Below, piece after piece: positions 27,370 through 38,487 of a DNA stretch of 64,000 bases; the stretch's first letter is position 1, and each line of letters begins with the position of its first letter. Under the pieces are notes generated by a model. The model had not been told where the DNA came from and ran no database searches. It worked only from the letters and a program-made list of their open reading frames with translations. The stretch lies in assembly GCA_014872875.1 (NCBI GenBank), contig WKFI01000014.1, forward strand, positions 124,001 through 188,000, read 5' to 3'. This DNA comes from Paracoccaceae bacterium (GTDB taxonomy: Bacteria; Pseudomonadota; Alphaproteobacteria; Rhodobacterales; Rhodobacteraceae). A program made the translations under genes and the position numbers.

Positions 27370-28641
27370 TTATGAGCTTTCTGCCTCTTCTTGCGCCTCC
27401 AGATCGGCCTCAATGGCGAATTCTTGCGCAAGTTCAACAGCAACTGGTGAAGCTGTAGGCGACATGGGCGCGTAGCTGCTTGTTTCTTCGACCGGAACAG
27501 AGGCGCGCTGAGTCGCCCGATAAGCCGCATAAATCGCCATCGCGATCATCAAAGTGGCGATGAAGGCAAAGAAGCCCTGCGGCCCCATCACCGTATCCGA
27601 CATCAGCCATCCGGTGATCATCGGGCCGGTAATCGCGCCCAGACCGTTGATGAAGACCAACCCGCCCGAGGCTGCAGCCATATCGTCATGCTCCAGATAG
27701 TCGTTGGTATAGGCGATCAACAATGAATACAGCGGATTTGAAAGCCCGCCGATGAAGAACGCAGCAACCAACAACATCTTGAAATCCTGACCGAAAAAGA
27801 ACCCGACCAAGGCCCCGACCGCACCTGCGGCAGCCACAATCAGGATCAGACCACGTCGATCCATCCGGTCCGAAGCCCAACCCAGCGGATACTGCAATAG
27901 AACCGCGCCGATGTAGAACGTCGCGATGAAAAGCGACAGGTTGGTCAGGCTCAAACCGATGGTCGCCCCATAAACCGCGCTCATCCCGAACTGGGCCGAA
28001 AAAATACCGCCCAGCACGAACATGCCAACACAGCCCAAGGGAGAGATCTTCATCAGTTCCTTCAGCGACATCGGTTTGGCCGTGTCAAAGGCAGGGGTCG
28101 GCGAAATCGAAAGCAGGATCGGTCCAAAAGAAATCGAGACCAAAATCGAGGCAATCACGAACGCCTCGTACCCTCCGGGGTCACCGATCTGGATCAGGCC
28201 TTGAGCTGTGACAATGCCGATCATCTGAACGATCATATACAGCGACAATGCCTTGCCACGGTTGGAATTGTCCGCAGCGTTGTTCAACCAGCTTTCCGCA
28301 GTGACATACACGCCCGAAAAGCAGAACCCGATAATGATGCGTCCCGCGATCCAGACCCAGGTGTTGGGCAGGAACGGATACAAGATCATCACAGCCGAGA
28401 TGAACGACGCAAGAGCCGCAAAAACCCGGACATGTCCCACGCGGCGGATCATCTCGGGCGCCAAACGCGATCCGCCCAGAAAACCAATGAAATAGGCCGA
28501 CATCACCATCGACATTTCAAAGGTGGAAAAACCTTCGATTTCGCCGCGCACACCCAGAAGCGTACCTTGCAGACCATTGCCCACCATCAGCAGGCCAATA
28601 CCCAGAAGCAGCGCCCAAGCGCTTGAGAGAACCTGAAGCAT
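27370..28641 (-). CDS. MFS transporter, YcaD-like
   Basis: A 423-residue membrane protein with 12 predicted helices and a hydrophilic acidic C-terminal tail of about 40 residues (ELAQEFAIEADLEAQEEAESS). The helices 2-3 loop (GFLGGSRLAPEMIRRVGHVRVFAAL) and the helix 5 region RGKALSLYMIVQMIG fit the YcaD-type subgroup of the major facilitator superfamily. AAGGAG lies seven bases before the ATG. It is downstream of queA on the same strand with a gap of 73 bases. No substrate can be inferred. Confidence 0.87.
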   Translation of the reverse strand: MLQVLSSAWALLLGIGLLMVGNGLQGTLLGVRGEIEGFSTFEMSMVMSAYFIGFLGGSRLAPEMIRRVGHVRVFAALASFISAVMILYPFLPNTWVWIAGRIIIGFCFSGVYVTAESWLNNAADNSNRGKALSLYMIVQMIGIVTAQGLIQIGDPGGYEAFVIASILVSISFGPILLSISPTPAFDTAKPMSLKELMKISPLGCVGMFVLGGIFSAQFGMSAVYGATIGLSLTNLSLFIATFYIGAVLLQYPLGWASDRMDRRGLILIVAAAGAVGALVGFFFGQDFKMLLVAAFFIGGLSNPLYSLLIAYTNDYLEHDDMAAASGGLVFINGLGAITGPMITGWLMSDTVMGPQGFFAFIATLMIAMAIYAAYRATQRASVPVEETSSYAPMSPTASPVAVELAQEFAIEADLEAQEEAESS

Positions 28642-28714
28642 GGCGCGACTCCTTCAAAGGCCATGAAATTTCATTCCGGGATCATAACAACCCCAGAGCC
28701 GCGCTTGTCCAATA

Positions 28715-29794
28715 CTATCCGGTCTGCGTCTTCGACAGTTTCGCCACGCCGGGGATCAAAAGCGACGCATCCCCATAAGAAAAGAACCGATATTCCTCGG
28801 TCACCGCGTGATCATACACGGCCCGGATCGTATCAGCCCCCATCAAAGCCGACACCAGCATCAGCAGCGTGGATTTCGGCAGATGGAAATTGGTCATCAG
28901 CGCATCAGCCACGTGGAAGGTAAATCCGGGATAGATAAATATATCGGTTTCGCCTTCCCACGGCTGAATTTCCCCTGTTCGTCCCGCGCTTTCGATCAGG
29001 CGCAGAGCCGTGGTGCCCACGGGGATGACCCGACGGTCGGCGTCCTTGGCGGCCTTGATCTTGGCAGCGGCCTCGGCGCTGACCTGGCCCCATTCGGCAT
29101 GCATTTTGTGGGTGGTGACGTCTTCGACCTTCACCGGCAGAAAGGTTCCTGCCCCCACGTGCAGGGTGACATGCACAAATTCGACGCCCCGATCCTGCAA
29201 CGCCTTCAGCAAGGTTGTGTCAAAATGCAGGGACGCGGTCGGAGCTGCCACGGCACCGGAATTACACGCCCAAACGGTTTGATAATCCGTCTTGTCTTGC
29301 TCATCGGCAGGACGTTTGGCGGCGATGTAGGGCGGCAAAGGCATGGCGCCCGCCAGTGCCAAGGCAGCATCGAAATCATCGCCCTCCAGATTGAAGCGTA
29401 GCAGGCCCTGTCCATCTTCCACGCGTTCCAATGTCGCGCTCAGATCTTCGCTGAACCGGATTGTTTCACCTGGTTTGATTTTCTTGAGAGGTTTCAGCAA
29501 GGCTGCCCAAGTGCCGTCAGCCTTGGGCTCCAGCAAGGTCGCCTCGATCCGGGCGGAGGTTTCGCCTTGCGGTCCTTTGCGAGTGCGCTGACCGCTGAGC
29601 CTCGCCGGGATGACCTTGGTGTCGTTCAAGACCAGAAGGTCCCCAGGCTGCAGAACCGAAACCAGATCCGACACGCGCGCATCGGTAATAGTGTCCCCTT
29701 CGGCCACCAGCAAACGGGCCGACGACCGCGGTATCGCGGGGCGGGTGGCGATCAGGGCTTCGGGCAGGTCAAAATCGAAATCCGAGAGTTTCAT
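28715..29794 (-). CDS. queA: tRNA preQ1(34) S-adenosylmethionine ribosyltransferase-isomerase
   Basis: QueA moves the ribose of SAM onto preQ1 in the tRNA wobble base and rearranges it to epoxyqueuosine. The protein has 359 residues, of normal length, beginning [30 protein letters not shown], with [15 protein letters not shown], the substrate-site stretch [28 protein letters not shown] and [15 protein letters not shown] near the end, all family hallmarks. It lies 40 bases downstream of the AsmA-like gene on the same strand. Confidence 0.96.
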   Translation of the reverse strand: MKLSDFDFDLPEALIATRPAIPRSSARLLVAEGDTITDARVSDLVSVLQPGDLLVLNDTKVIPARLSGQRTRKGPQGETSARIEATLLEPKADGTWAALLKPLKKIKPGETIRFSEDLSATLERVEDGQGLLRFNLEGDDFDAALALAGAMPLPPYIAAKRPADEQDKTDYQTVWACNSGAVAAPTASLHFDTTLLKALQDRGVEFVHVTLHVGAGTFLPVKVEDVTTHKMHAEWGQVSAEAAAKIKAAKDADRRVIPVGTTALRLIESAGRTGEIQPWEGETDIFIYPGFTFHVADALMTNFHLPKSTLLMLVSALMGADTIRAVYDHAVTEEYRFFSYGDASLLIPGVAKLSKTQTG

Positions 29795-29834
29795 GCCGCG
29801 CGATATAGGGGCTTCAGGCCGGTTTGACCATGCC

Positions 29835-32800
29835 TTACCGGTCTTCGGCCGCAGGCGCCCGGGTCGCGGGTTTTTCCGGCGGCAGTTCGGCTGGCAAAGC
29901 TGCCGGAGGGGCCGCTGTTCTTGGTTGGCGAAAGATATCGCGCAACATCCCTGGCGCCAATCCGGACAGAGGATTCACCTGAACTGACGGGTTGTCGGCG
30001 GGGCCGGTCAGGGAATAGTTGAAGCCGAACACGCCTTCGCCGCGACGCGTGACCAAGCTGCCCACTGCATTCAGAAGATAGATCGGCGAAATCACACCGC
30101 GCATATTCAAATAGGAACGCGCCACATCATAGGTTCCGTCCATCGAAATGCCGATCGAAGGCCCTTCGGCACTGCTTTCGTAAATCGTGACCTGGTTCGG
30201 CCCCAGAGCAAACCGCGCGTTCACGGCGCTGAACTGAATGCCATTGCCGGACATTTCGTCGATCAAACCCACGAGGCTGATCGAGTTCAGCAAAGCGGCC
30301 AGCGCAGGACCATCGGTCACCCTCGTATTGCGCACCTGCAAGCGGCCTTCATATTGGCCCGGCGCGCCTGATGCGACCAGGGTCATGTCGAAACTGCCAC
30401 CCCGTGCATTTCGAACGATGGCCGCGTCCCGCGCGACGCCCCCCGCATCTTCGGATTGGATGCGGATCGCACCGCCCTGATCCTGCGGAACCATCGTCCC
30501 GGTGACAGCTGTGCCGCCGTTTACGTTGCCCCGAAACGTTCCATTGAATCCCCCCAGGGTCGAGAACTCACCCCGGAACCCCGTCAGCGCCAGACTATCC
30601 GTGATCTGGAGCCGATCCAGCGCCACCTGCATCGGTCCGGACGCATTGCCTGACGCTCCACCGCGGTCGCTGCCACCGCCGAAAGGTGCCTTGCGCAAAT
30701 CCAGTTGCCCGCTCAGCAGACGGATACCCGGAGCTGCACCTTGTCCCCGCCCGACCAGTTCAACCGCCGCGTCCAACCACCCCCCAAGGCTGATCGAGGA
30801 CAGGACCGCCCGGTCCAGTCCACCACCGGCCCGATTGATCACCGACCCTGTCGCCCGCAGACCGGCGGCGTCCAGAAACAGTTTTTCAATCCGTGCCTGA
30901 TCGCCCAATTGCCCGGACAGTTCGAACGTGCCTGCACTGTCACGGGACTTGGCCCAACCGAGCTGGGGGATCCGCAACCCGGCCCCCTGCAGATCCGAGG
31001 TCAGTGTGAGAAAAGGAGGAACCTCCGGCGCCAGCCGAAGTTCGAACGCCCCGATCCCGGTTCCGGTTACCGTCCCGGCCGGAAGGCCGATGCGAAACGT
31101 ATCGACCGCCTCTTGCGACAGCTCGACCCGACCTTTGATCGTGCTTTCGGGGCTGACGCCCTTGCCGATCGGGCGCACCCATTCGGCCGAGGCCGGAATA
31201 CCGCTGAGCGCACCGTCGCCGAAAATTCGGATCTCGCTGTGGTTTCCAGTGATCGACATGGCCGAGGCGGTCAATTCATGACCAGGCACCAAAGCGGTAC
31301 TGGAGACGTCTGCGACGTTACCTGTCAGGTGGAACTCGACATCTTCGAAAGTGACCTTCTTCTTGGTCGGGAAGAACAAGGTTCCCGCGACCGTTGCATC
31401 CCCTTGCACCATGTCCACAGGAAGTGTGGTGTTCTTGAGAACCCTCAGTGGTGGCCGGTTCAGCATGGACAGGATCGTGGTGACCGAACCGCTGCCCTGA
31501 ACCCGAACAACGGCAGGAGCGGCTTTCTTGATCGTGGTGTCAGGAATGATGAAAGACGTCCCCGTCACATCCAGCGGGCCACCCTGTTCGGGCGTCACGG
31601 TACCACGCGCGGCCGTGACGACAAAGCGATTGTCCAGAAGGCTCGCCTGTCCTGCCGCGTTCCGAATGGGCGGTTGGGTCTTGATGAAACGGATCGTTGT
31701 ATCGGTAAAGGCAAACCCCGCTGATGCCACCGGTTTTGCGTCCGGCCTGCTCCGCAAAGCGAAATACGCGTCATGCATGGTTCCACCAGACAGGTTTTTT
31801 GCCACCCACTCCCGTGGTTTGGCCGCCAATCCTTCCGGCCAGACCCCGATCACATCGTCGGTCGCAATACTGTCCAGCCGGGCATCCAGCCCGTATACCC
31901 AATCCTGATCGGTCGAAGACAGTTTCGCGCTCAGCCGAAGATTTGTATCCTTGTAGCGCACCAACCCCTCGCCCAGTGTCAGGCGGAAAGGATAGAGTTC
32001 CAGACGGAAATCGGTCGTAACACCCTCCAACTTGAGGGGTTCGACAAAGACGCCACGCGGGTTTGCTTCGATCCCACGGAAACGAAACTGACCAACCAGA
32101 TCGCTCAACTGTCCCCGTTCATCCGTATGCAGATAGGCGCGCCCCTCGGCCGTACCTTGACCCCAGCCGCTTTCGACGCTCAGTTCGTCGAATTGCAGCA
32201 CCTGCCGATCCGGATCAAAAGTGAAGTAACTGCGCGCGCCGTTGAACGGAACGGGGCGGGTTCGGTCGTCAGGCTGCAGCACACCTTCGCCGATCTGCAA
32301 CGAGGCAAAGACCGGCCCCAGCGCTCCTTCGCTGTCGATACGTCCGCGTATGGCGCCCGAGATCGGCGCCTTCAATACGTTCAACCACTCCAGGGCAACC
32401 GATTGCAGTGCAATATCCTCGCTGGCGATCTCCTGTAGCGATACGGACATTTCCGCCTCGGTGTCGCCTATGCGACTGGCATAGCTGGCCTCGACCGAAC
32501 TGGCGTAATCCCGACCACTCAACAGAGAAAATCCGGCCCCGATGCGCAGATCGTCACCGGTTCGGTCAAAACGGATGGATCCTCCATCCAGTGTCCAACC
32601 GCGTCCCTTGGACAGATCCTCGTATCGCAGGGTCAGCGCCTCGACCTGGATCGAAACCAGCGCCTCGAGTTGGGGCAGAAGAAAGAGCCGGTCCCATTCC
32701 TCGATCATCTGCGGGATGCTGGCGGCCTGTTCCAGCGGCACCCCACCGGTTCCCGTGCTCAGGGCAAAGCCACCATCTGAATCTCGCTGCAGCTGTCCAT

Positions 32801-33209
32801 AAGCGCCGAACAGCTCGATGGTCTTGGGTTGAACCTGACCTCGCAACAGTGGGCGCATGGCCAACGTGGTTTCGGCATGGGCCAGTTGCGACAGGACGGT
32901 ACCGTCCTCACGCAACAAAACCACGTCCTGCAGGCGTATGCGTGGGCGCCACCCCTTGTTTATGACAAACTCAACGCTTCCGAAAGTCAGATCCATCCCC
33001 GGCAAACTGGTTTCGATCCGGGCGGAAATGCGCTCCTTGACCCAATCCGGCGCAACCAGATTACGATCCAGCGCCACATAGACAAGACTGGCTGCGGCAA
33101 CGGCCAGAACGGTCAGCCCCCACAAAAGAGTCCGCAGCCACAACCGACCTCGCCCCAAGCGCGGCTGCTCGGGGCTGGGATCGTGCGACTGGGTGCCGTC
33201 AGGTGTCAT
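29835..33209 (-). CDS. Large AsmA/YhdP-like envelope protein
   Basis: A 1124-residue protein anchored by one N-terminal transmembrane helix (about residues 27-47) with a very long periplasmic, beta-rich body. The region after the anchor resembles DUF3971/YhdP and the last 150 residues match the AsmA C-terminal domain ([22 protein letters not shown] ... [21 protein letters not shown]). Proteins of this class form bridge-like grooves thought to carry phospholipids between inner and outer membranes. The C terminus is proline/alanine rich. It is divergent from the peroxiredoxin gene with 75 bases between starts. Confidence 0.87.
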   Translation of the reverse strand: MTPDGTQSHDPSPEQPRLGRGRLWLRTLLWGLTVLAVAAASLVYVALDRNLVAPDWVKERISARIETSLPGMDLTFGSVEFVINKGWRPRIRLQDVVLLREDGTVLSQLAHAETTLAMRPLLRGQVQPKTIELFGAYGQLQRDSDGGFALSTGTGGVPLEQAASIPQMIEEWDRLFLLPQLEALVSIQVEALTLRYEDLSKGRGWTLDGGSIRFDRTGDDLRIGAGFSLLSGRDYASSVEASYASRIGDTEAEMSVSLQEIASEDIALQSVALEWLNVLKAPISGAIRGRIDSEGALGPVFASLQIGEGVLQPDDRTRPVPFNGARSYFTFDPDRQVLQFDELSVESGWGQGTAEGRAYLHTDERGQLSDLVGQFRFRGIEANPRGVFVEPLKLEGVTTDFRLELYPFRLTLGEGLVRYKDTNLRLSAKLSSTDQDWVYGLDARLDSIATDDVIGVWPEGLAAKPREWVAKNLSGGTMHDAYFALRSRPDAKPVASAGFAFTDTTIRFIKTQPPIRNAAGQASLLDNRFVVTAARGTVTPEQGGPLDVTGTSFIIPDTTIKKAAPAVVRVQGSGSVTTILSMLNRPPLRVLKNTTLPVDMVQGDATVAGTLFFPTKKKVTFEDVEFHLTGNVADVSSTALVPGHELTASAMSITGNHSEIRIFGDGALSGIPASAEWVRPIGKGVSPESTIKGRVELSQEAVDTFRIGLPAGTVTGTGIGAFELRLAPEVPPFLTLTSDLQGAGLRIPQLGWAKSRDSAGTFELSGQLGDQARIEKLFLDAAGLRATGSVINRAGGGLDRAVLSSISLGGWLDAAVELVGRGQGAAPGIRLLSGQLDLRKAPFGGGSDRGGASGNASGPMQVALDRLQITDSLALTGFRGEFSTLGGFNGTFRGNVNGGTAVTGTMVPQDQGGAIRIQSEDAGGVARDAAIVRNARGGSFDMTLVASGAPGQYEGRLQVRNTRVTDGPALAALLNSISLVGLIDEMSGNGIQFSAVNARFALGPNQVTIYESSAEGPSIGISMDGTYDVARSYLNMRGVISPIYLLNAVGSLVTRRGEGVFGFNYSLTGPADNPSVQVNPLSGLAPGMLRDIFRQPRTAAPPAALPAELPPEKPATRAPAAEDR

Positions 33210-33284
33210 TCGGTACCTTTAAACCGGGACAATGCGGGCTATGATAAACCCGGCAATTTTCAAAACCATACTGGAGTGATCCTG

Positions 33285-33746
33285 ATGCTCGACATTTCCG
33301 ATCTTGCCCCCGGCTTTACCCTTCCTCGGGATGGCGGTGGTGAGGTAAGCCTGTCCGATCTGCGCGGTGGTGCCGTGGTGCTGTTTTTTTATCCCCGCGA
33401 TGATACGCCGGGCTGCACCAAGGAATCCATCGGTTTTTCCGAACACTTGCAAGCCTTTGCCGATGCCGGCGCGCAGGTTTTCGGGATTTCCAAGGATACC
33501 GTGGCCAAGCATGACAAGTTTGTCGCCAAGCACAGCCTGACCACTCCCCTTTTGTCGGATGCCGACGGCTCGATGTGCGAGGACTATGGCGTCTGGGTCG
33601 AAAAGAACATGTATGGCAAGAAATCCATGGGCATCGAACGTTCGACGTTTCTCATAGATGCCGAAGGCAAGATCGTTCGCATCTGGCGCAAAGTCAAAGT
33701 GCCGGGCCACGTGGAAGAGGTGCTGGAAGCCGTAAAGGGCATGTAG
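33285..33746 (+). CDS. bcp: Peroxiredoxin, Bcp/PrxQ type
   Basis: A 153-residue thiol peroxidase that reduces hydroperoxides. The peroxidatic cysteine C44 sits in YPRDDTPGCTKES. The second cysteine that many Bcp proteins carry five residues later is replaced here (GCTKESIGF), so resolution must use another thiol, perhaps the cysteine of SMCEDYG. GGAG lies nine bases before the ATG at 33285; the open frame upstream, reaching 32829, is antisense to the AsmA-like gene and is not used. Confidence 0.93.
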   Translation: MLDISDLAPGFTLPRDGGGEVSLSDLRGGAVVLFFYPRDDTPGCTKESIGFSEHLQAFADAGAQVFGISKDTVAKHDKFVAKHSLTTPLLSDADGSMCEDYGVWVEKNMYGKKSMGIERSTFLIDAEGKIVRIWRKVKVPGHVEEVLEAVKGM

Positions 33747-33953
33747 TACCGGAAGGCAAAATTCCAGCAAGAAACTCGGCCCGGTTTCCGATATGGAAGC
33801 CGGGTTCCCAAGGAAGCCTTTTTAAGGGCGCAACCTCAAATATGCGCTGTATTCAGTTCTGGATTTCGCGTTGAACCCCGCAGGACCGGTCAGCCGGTGC
33901 CTTGCAGTTGCGGACGGCCTGTACTACCGGCTGGGCGACAGGAGACGACGACC

Positions 33954-34793
33954 ATGACCACCGCCCTCACCCTCGCCCAGATGGCCACTGACGTTCTGAC
34001 CACTTCGGACGGACGGGCCAAGACAGCCCTGTCGAGGAAACATGCCGCCGCGTGGATTGCCTTTCGGCAGGATGACGGGCCCGCGATCGAGATAGGCACT
34101 GCAAACCCGCCTTTGCATCCGGCCCGTCCGGAGAAACCCGAACTCCTGTCACCGCGTAACGTGCCACGCCGGCGCCCCGGGTCCGAAGCGGGCCGTCTGG
34201 CCCTTCTGCATGCGGTTGCACATATCGAGTTGAATGCCGTGGATCTGCATTGGGACATCATCGCGCGGTTTTCGCATGTTCCCATGCCAATGGGGTTCTT
34301 TGACGACTGGGTGAAGGCCGCAGACGAAGAGTCAAAACATTTCAACATGATATGCGACTGCCTTGAAGCTTTGGGCAGCTTCTATGGGGCTTTGCCGGCC
34401 CATGCCGGGATGTGGCGTGCGGCCGAAGACACGGCCGAAGATCTGATGGGCCGACTGGCCGTCGTGCCCATGGTGCTCGAAGCCCGCGGTTTGGATGTTA
34501 CCCCCGGAATGATTGACGTTTTCCGAAAGGCGAAACTGGCCAATGTCGTTGAGGCGCTCGAGGTGATTTACGCCGAAGAGGTCGGCCACGTTGCCTACGG
34601 CTCGAAATGGTTTCACTTCTTGTGCGGGCGCGAAGATGCCGATCCTAAGGAGGTATTTCACGCACTGGTCCGCAAGTATTTCCACGGTGCCCTGAAGCCC
34701 CCGTTCAACGAAGAAAAGCGCGCAGAAGCCGGGTTGCCTCCGGATTTCTACTGGCCTCTGGCGGATGATCCCATCGGCAATCGCGGCGTTTGA
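33954..34793 (+). CDS. DUF455 ferritin-like protein
   Basis: A 279-residue protein of the DUF455 group of ferritin-like proteins. It has the helix-bundle metal-ligand pattern: AVAHIELNAVDLHWDI (ExxH-type first pair), KAADEESKHFNMI, and ALEVIYAEEVGHVAYG, so a two-metal centre is likely. Members are sometimes linked to tRNA-hydroxylase or MiaE-like folds, but no reaction is established for DUF455. The ATG at 33954 has GGAG about ten bases upstream; an upstream frame adds 19 codons without support. Confidence 0.87.
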   Translation: MTTALTLAQMATDVLTTSDGRAKTALSRKHAAAWIAFRQDDGPAIEIGTANPPLHPARPEKPELLSPRNVPRRRPGSEAGRLALLHAVAHIELNAVDLHWDIIARFSHVPMPMGFFDDWVKAADEESKHFNMICDCLEALGSFYGALPAHAGMWRAAEDTAEDLMGRLAVVPMVLEARGLDVTPGMIDVFRKAKLANVVEALEVIYAEEVGHVAYGSKWFHFLCGREDADPKEVFHALVRKYFHGALKPPFNEEKRAEAGLPPDFYWPLADDPIGNRGV

Positions 34794-34969
34794 ACCGCGC
34801 ACCGGGCGGCTTTGCTCCCTCAACCCTTTGAGGTTTCGGCAATTTTTCGCCAGTTTTCCACAACCTTGGACGTCGCCGGGATTGCAAACAGGTTAACAGG
34901 CTTGCCCAAACGCCATCCTGCGATTATGCACACTGCCCAGAACATGCGTCCCTTGGGGATAACGGGCGT

Positions 34970-36325
34970 ATGCTGGGATGGGACAAGGATGGACGCGTGC
35001 GAACACGTCTGGCAATACGAATTCATGCCGCGCTTGAGCGCGTTTTCCCGGAACGCCGGGTCTTTCTGAAATCCGACACGGACACTCGGTTCATTCGGCT
35101 GCGTCCGGAGACGCAACTGTTTGCCTATGGCGGCGCCACGCTCATGGTGTCCTGGGCCATCGTTGCAACCGCGATCCTGCTGATGGACAGCATCGGTTCG
35201 GGCAATTTCCGGGAACAGGCCAAGCGGGATCAGGAGGTTTATCGCGAGCGCCTGAATGCGCTTTCGGTGGAACGCGATCAACGCGCCGAAGAAGCCGTGG
35301 CTGCGCAGCAACGCTTCAATGCCGCACTTGCCCAGATCTCGGTCATGCAGTCAGAGCTTCTGGCCTCGGAAACCCGCCGCAGCGAGCTGGAAACCGGTAT
35401 CGAGGTCATCCAGACCACCTTGCGCGACACCATGAAGGAGCGGGATACCGCCCGGCTGGCCCTGTCTGATCTGGAGAAGCAAACCGAAGAAGGTAGCGCC
35501 GCCATTACCATGGCAACGACCGCACCAGTGCAGATGGAGTTCATGTCCTCGGCCCTCAGCGAAACTGCGCAGGAACGCGACAGAATCCTTGCCGATGCTC
35601 AGGCTGCTCTGGATGCGAGAGAAGAACTGGAATTGGAACTTGACCTGATGGAAGAGCGCAATGACCAGATCTTCCGTCAGCTCGAAGAGGCGATGGCCAT
35701 TTCGGTCGAGCCGCTGGACAAGATGTTCCGAAGTGCAGGAATGCCAACCGACAGCATCATCGAACAGGTGCGACGCGGTTACAGCGGCCAAGGCGGGCCG
35801 CTAACCCCTTTGTCCTTCAGCACACGCGGTGAAGAACCCACACCGGACGAACTGCGTGCCAATACTCTGCTGCAGCAGATGCAGCAGCTTAACCTCTATC
35901 GAATCGCTGCAGAACGCGCACCTTTCGCTGCACCGACCCATGCAGGCGTTCGAATGACCTCCGGATTTGGCTATCGTCGCGACCCGTTCACCGGCGGTCG
36001 TCGAATGCACAGCGGCGTGGACTTTGCCGGGTCACATGGCACTGATATTTATGCGACGGCAGATGGCGTTGTCACTTTCGAGGGATGGCAATCCGGCTAT
36101 GGGCGCGTCGTCAAAATCCAACATGCGTTCGGGATCGAAACAGTCTATGCGCACAATACGCGCAACCGCGTGAAAAAGGGCCAAAGAGTCTCGCGCGGGG
36201 ATCATATTGCTGATATGGGTAGCACTGGACGGTCCACCGGAACCCACCTTCATTACGAGGTGCGCGTGAATGGAAAACCCGTAAACCCCATGATCTACAT
36301 CAAGGCTGCAAGAAATGTTTTCTAA
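34970..36325 (+). CDS. M23 family metallopeptidase with coiled coil
   Basis: A 451-residue inner-membrane protein that should cut peptidoglycan cross-links or activate amidases. A transmembrane helix lies at about 57-73, a long coiled coil follows (about 80-255), and the C terminus is a LytM/M23 domain with FGYRRDPFTGGRRMHSGVDFA (H347, D351 zinc ligands) and HLHYE (H426, H428). All zinc ligands are present, so it may be active. Its last 11 bases overlap the bactofilin gene; this pairing recurs in many bacteria and ties the peptidase to cell-shape control. Confidence 0.92.
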   Translation: MLGWDKDGRVRTRLAIRIHAALERVFPERRVFLKSDTDTRFIRLRPETQLFAYGGATLMVSWAIVATAILLMDSIGSGNFREQAKRDQEVYRERLNALSVERDQRAEEAVAAQQRFNAALAQISVMQSELLASETRRSELETGIEVIQTTLRDTMKERDTARLALSDLEKQTEEGSAAITMATTAPVQMEFMSSALSETAQERDRILADAQAALDAREELELELDLMEERNDQIFRQLEEAMAISVEPLDKMFRSAGMPTDSIIEQVRRGYSGQGGPLTPLSFSTRGEEPTPDELRANTLLQQMQQLNLYRIAAERAPFAAPTHAGVRMTSGFGYRRDPFTGGRRMHSGVDFAGSHGTDIYATADGVVTFEGWQSGYGRVVKIQHAFGIETVYAHNTRNRVKKGQRVSRGDHIADMGSTGRSTGTHLHYEVRVNGKPVNPMIYIKAARNVF

Positions 36326-36815
36326 GAGCAAAATCAACGAACCCGGCCCGAAAGCTTCGGAAGCGGCTGCATCTCCTGCACCCACAAGCGCACCGGCCGC
36401 CCCCGCCCAAAGCGACTTCAAGGCCTCGGCCCCCAAAGCCAAACCGCCTGCGTCGGTCCTGAGCTCGGACCTGCACATTACGGGCAATCTCAAAACCACC
36501 GGCGACATCCAGGTCGAAGGCACTGTGGAAGGCGACATTCGTGCGCATCTGCTGACAGTGGGCGAAACCGCCACCATCAAGGGCGAAGTCACCGCCGATG
36601 ACGTTGTCGTCAATGGACGTATCGTGGGGCGCGTGCGCGGCCTGAAAGTTCGCCTGACTTCGACCGCAAGGGTCGAAGGCGACATCATTCACAAGACCAT
36701 TGCCATCGAAAGCGGTGCACATTTCGAAGGTTCTGTTCAGCGTCAGGACGACCCGTTGAACCCTGGCAAGGCTGCCCCGAAACCGGCTGCGCCCGCGCCC
36801 AAGGCCGAAGGCTGA
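36315..36815 (+). CDS. Bactofilin
   Basis: A 166-residue cytoskeletal protein that self-assembles without nucleotide. Flexible alanine/proline-rich tails (about 1-45 and 148-166) flank a beta-helix core with repeats such as SSDLHITGNLKTTGDIQVEGTVEGDIRA, TIKGEVTADDVVVNGRIVGRV and GDIIHKTIAIESGAHFEG. It starts inside the end of the M23 gene in another frame, so the two are co-translated or coupled, and it probably positions that peptidase at the membrane. A terminator hairpin follows about 70 bases downstream. Confidence 0.93.
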   Translation: MFSKSKINEPGPKASEAAASPAPTSAPAAPAQSDFKASAPKAKPPASVLSSDLHITGNLKTTGDIQVEGTVEGDIRAHLLTVGETATIKGEVTADDVVVNGRIVGRVRGLKVRLTSTARVEGDIIHKTIAIESGAHFEGSVQRQDDPLNPGKAAPKPAAPAPKAEG

Positions 36816-36886
36816 GCCACAAGCTACACGGGCCAGACGCGACGGGAGGAATTCGCGCTGGCCATGCCGAGTCTGACAGGGACTCT

Positions 36887-36914
36887 GAAACGCCGCCCCA
36901 CGGGGCGGCGTTTC
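36887..36914. terminator. Terminator after the bactofilin gene
   Basis: GAAACGCCGCCCC at 36887-36899 pairs with GGGGCGGCGTTTC at 36902-36914. The stem is very GC-rich with short T-runs inside the arms on both strands. It separates the bactofilin gene from the convergent channel gene and can serve both. Confidence 0.85.
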
Positions 36915-36933
36915 TCATTCCGACAACAAGCGT

Positions 36934-37248
36934 TTACTGCAGGATGTCAAAAGATTTTTCGACCGAGTACACCCCGGTCCCCACAAAAATCCCGGTGAAC
37001 AGAAGACCCATGAAGGCATTCAGCACCGAAAGGATCTTGCCTGGGGTAGAGGAAGGGCGAAAGTCGCCATACCCCACCGTCGTGGCGTTGATGAAGGCAT
37101 GGTACAACGCGTCTGTTCGACGCCATCCCTCGATCCTCCCGATCAGCATCCCATTGATCACGATCAGCGTCACCAACAGCCCCAGGATTGGCGCCAGACG
37201 AAGCAACGCTTCAACGAAATACGTGAAAAAGACCCAAGTGTATGCCAT
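36934..37248 (-). CDS. Two-helix potassium channel-like protein
   Basis: A 104-residue protein with a first helix (about 9-37), a pore loop carrying the potassium selectivity filter TTVGYGDF (56-63), and a second helix (about 72-95). This is the minimal Ion_trans_2 pore unit without a gating domain. A GTG codon directly precedes the chosen ATG and could also be the start. It lies 12 bases after the stop of the HlyD-like gene on the same strand, forming a three-gene membrane cassette with 37261-38821. Confidence 0.88.
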   Translation of the reverse strand: MAYTWVFFTYFVEALLRLAPILGLLVTLIVINGMLIGRIEGWRRTDALYHAFINATTVGYGDFRPSSTPGKILSVLNAFMGLLFTGIFVGTGVYSVEKSFDILQ

Positions 37249-37260
37249 CACGCAATCCCG

Positions 37261-38487
37261 TCAGGAAAAGACCAGCGCCTTGACCGGCAGCAGAATGGCC
37301 TGAGCGCGCAGAACAATGGCATTGGCAATCCCCATCCCGTCAACCAGGGTTGCGATGAAAGCGGAAAAGCCGGTGATCTCCCCGGCCTCGATCTCGGCCG
37401 CGCGGCTCGTATAGGCAACCCCGGCACAGGCGCTCCCCTGCGGCACGTTTTCCAGATGCGCCGGGAAGACCGGAGCCAGGAACACCGTCACCGTGCCGGG
37501 CCGCGCCCTGTCCTGCTGATCGAGCAAGGCATCACCGGGGCGGAACTGCCCGGCAGCAATGGCGCCTTGGACCTCGTCCACCACCATTGGGATCACGGTA
37601 AGGGGTTTGGAGGCGCAGGTAATTTCAACCAACATACCGGGTTTGATCACACTGGCCGAAATCTGTGCAAAGGCTGCCACATAACGCCCCTGCCCGGTTA
37701 CGTTGGGCACGAGGATCCCGGCCGGTCGCAGGATCGGGTTCACGATATCACCGGGTTTCAACAGGAACTGCTTTACCACGCCATCCACCTCGGCAAAGAC
37801 GGTGGATTTGGCAATCTCGTTCTCGGCCTCCTGCAACACGGCGCGGGCACTGTCACGTTGCGCCGGCAGGACGCTGCTCTGGCGCAGCTTGGCCCCGTCC
37901 AGTGCGGCCTCCGCAGCAGCGCGCTGGCTGATGGCTCGTTCTACGGCGGTCTCCAGCCGCTCCAATTCCTGTTCACTGACGACGGTGGAATTACGCTCGG
38001 CCACGGCACGACGGCGATCAAGATCATCCTGTGCCTGTCTCAGGTCAGCTTCGGCGGCACTCAGCCGTGCAGTTGCCCCGTCAATTTCGGTCGCCACAAG
38101 TCCCAAGGCCGCATTGATTTCAGCGATGCGACGGCGGGCAGTTTCGGCGGCTGCCTCCTGACGGGTGGTGTCCAACCTGAAAATCGGATCACCCGCCTTG
38201 AGTGCCTGGTTATTGACTACATAGACCTCATCCACGCGTCCGGCCCGATCAGACAGCACGGTTACGGTGCGAAAGGCAGCCGACACGTTCCGCGTGGACG
38301 GGTGATAGTAGAAGATGACGGTTATCAAGGTGATCGCCAGAATGGCACAGGCCGTCAGGCCCCAACGCAGTTCGTACCAGACATTGAACAGCGTGATCTC
38401 CTGCCCCAACCGCTTTCCCTGTCGATAGCGGCGATACAGGTAGTCAGGCAGAATGGTGATGAGGGCGGAAAAGATCAGCTCAAGCAT
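37261..38487 (-). CDS. HlyD-type membrane fusion protein
   Basis: A 408-residue periplasmic adaptor anchored by an N-terminal helix (about 45-62). It has a biotinyl-lipoyl-like hairpin split by a long coiled coil (about 100-205, e.g. ARLSAAEADLRQAQDDLDRRRAVAERN) and a beta-barrel region after VDGVVKQFLLKPGDIV. Such proteins bridge inner-membrane pumps to outer-membrane exits, yet no pump gene is adjacent. Instead it overlaps by eight bases a small membrane-protein gene, an arrangement like E. coli yiaV-yiaW, and is followed by the channel-like gene. Confidence 0.85.
   Translation of the reverse strand: MLELIFSALITILPDYLYRRYRQGKRLGQEITLFNVWYELRWGLTACAILAITLITVIFYYHPSTRNVSAAFRTVTVLSDRAGRVDEVYVVNNQALKAGDPIFRLDTTRQEAAAETARRRIAEINAALGLVATEIDGATARLSAAEADLRQAQDDLDRRRAVAERNSTVVSEQELERLETAVERAISQRAAAEAALDGAKLRQSSVLPAQRDSARAVLQEAENEIAKSTVFAEVDGVVKQFLLKPGDIVNPILRPAGILVPNVTGQGRYVAAFAQISASVIKPGMLVEITCASKPLTVIPMVVDEVQGAIAAGQFRPGDALLDQQDRARPGTVTVFLAPVFPAHLENVPQGSACAGVAYTSRAAEIEAGEITGFSAFIATLVDGMGIANAIVLRAQAILLPVKALVFS

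Noticed and set aside
32829-33284. N-terminal extension of the peroxiredoxin
   Set aside because: It runs antisense through the AsmA-like gene; the family start and GGAG are at 33285.
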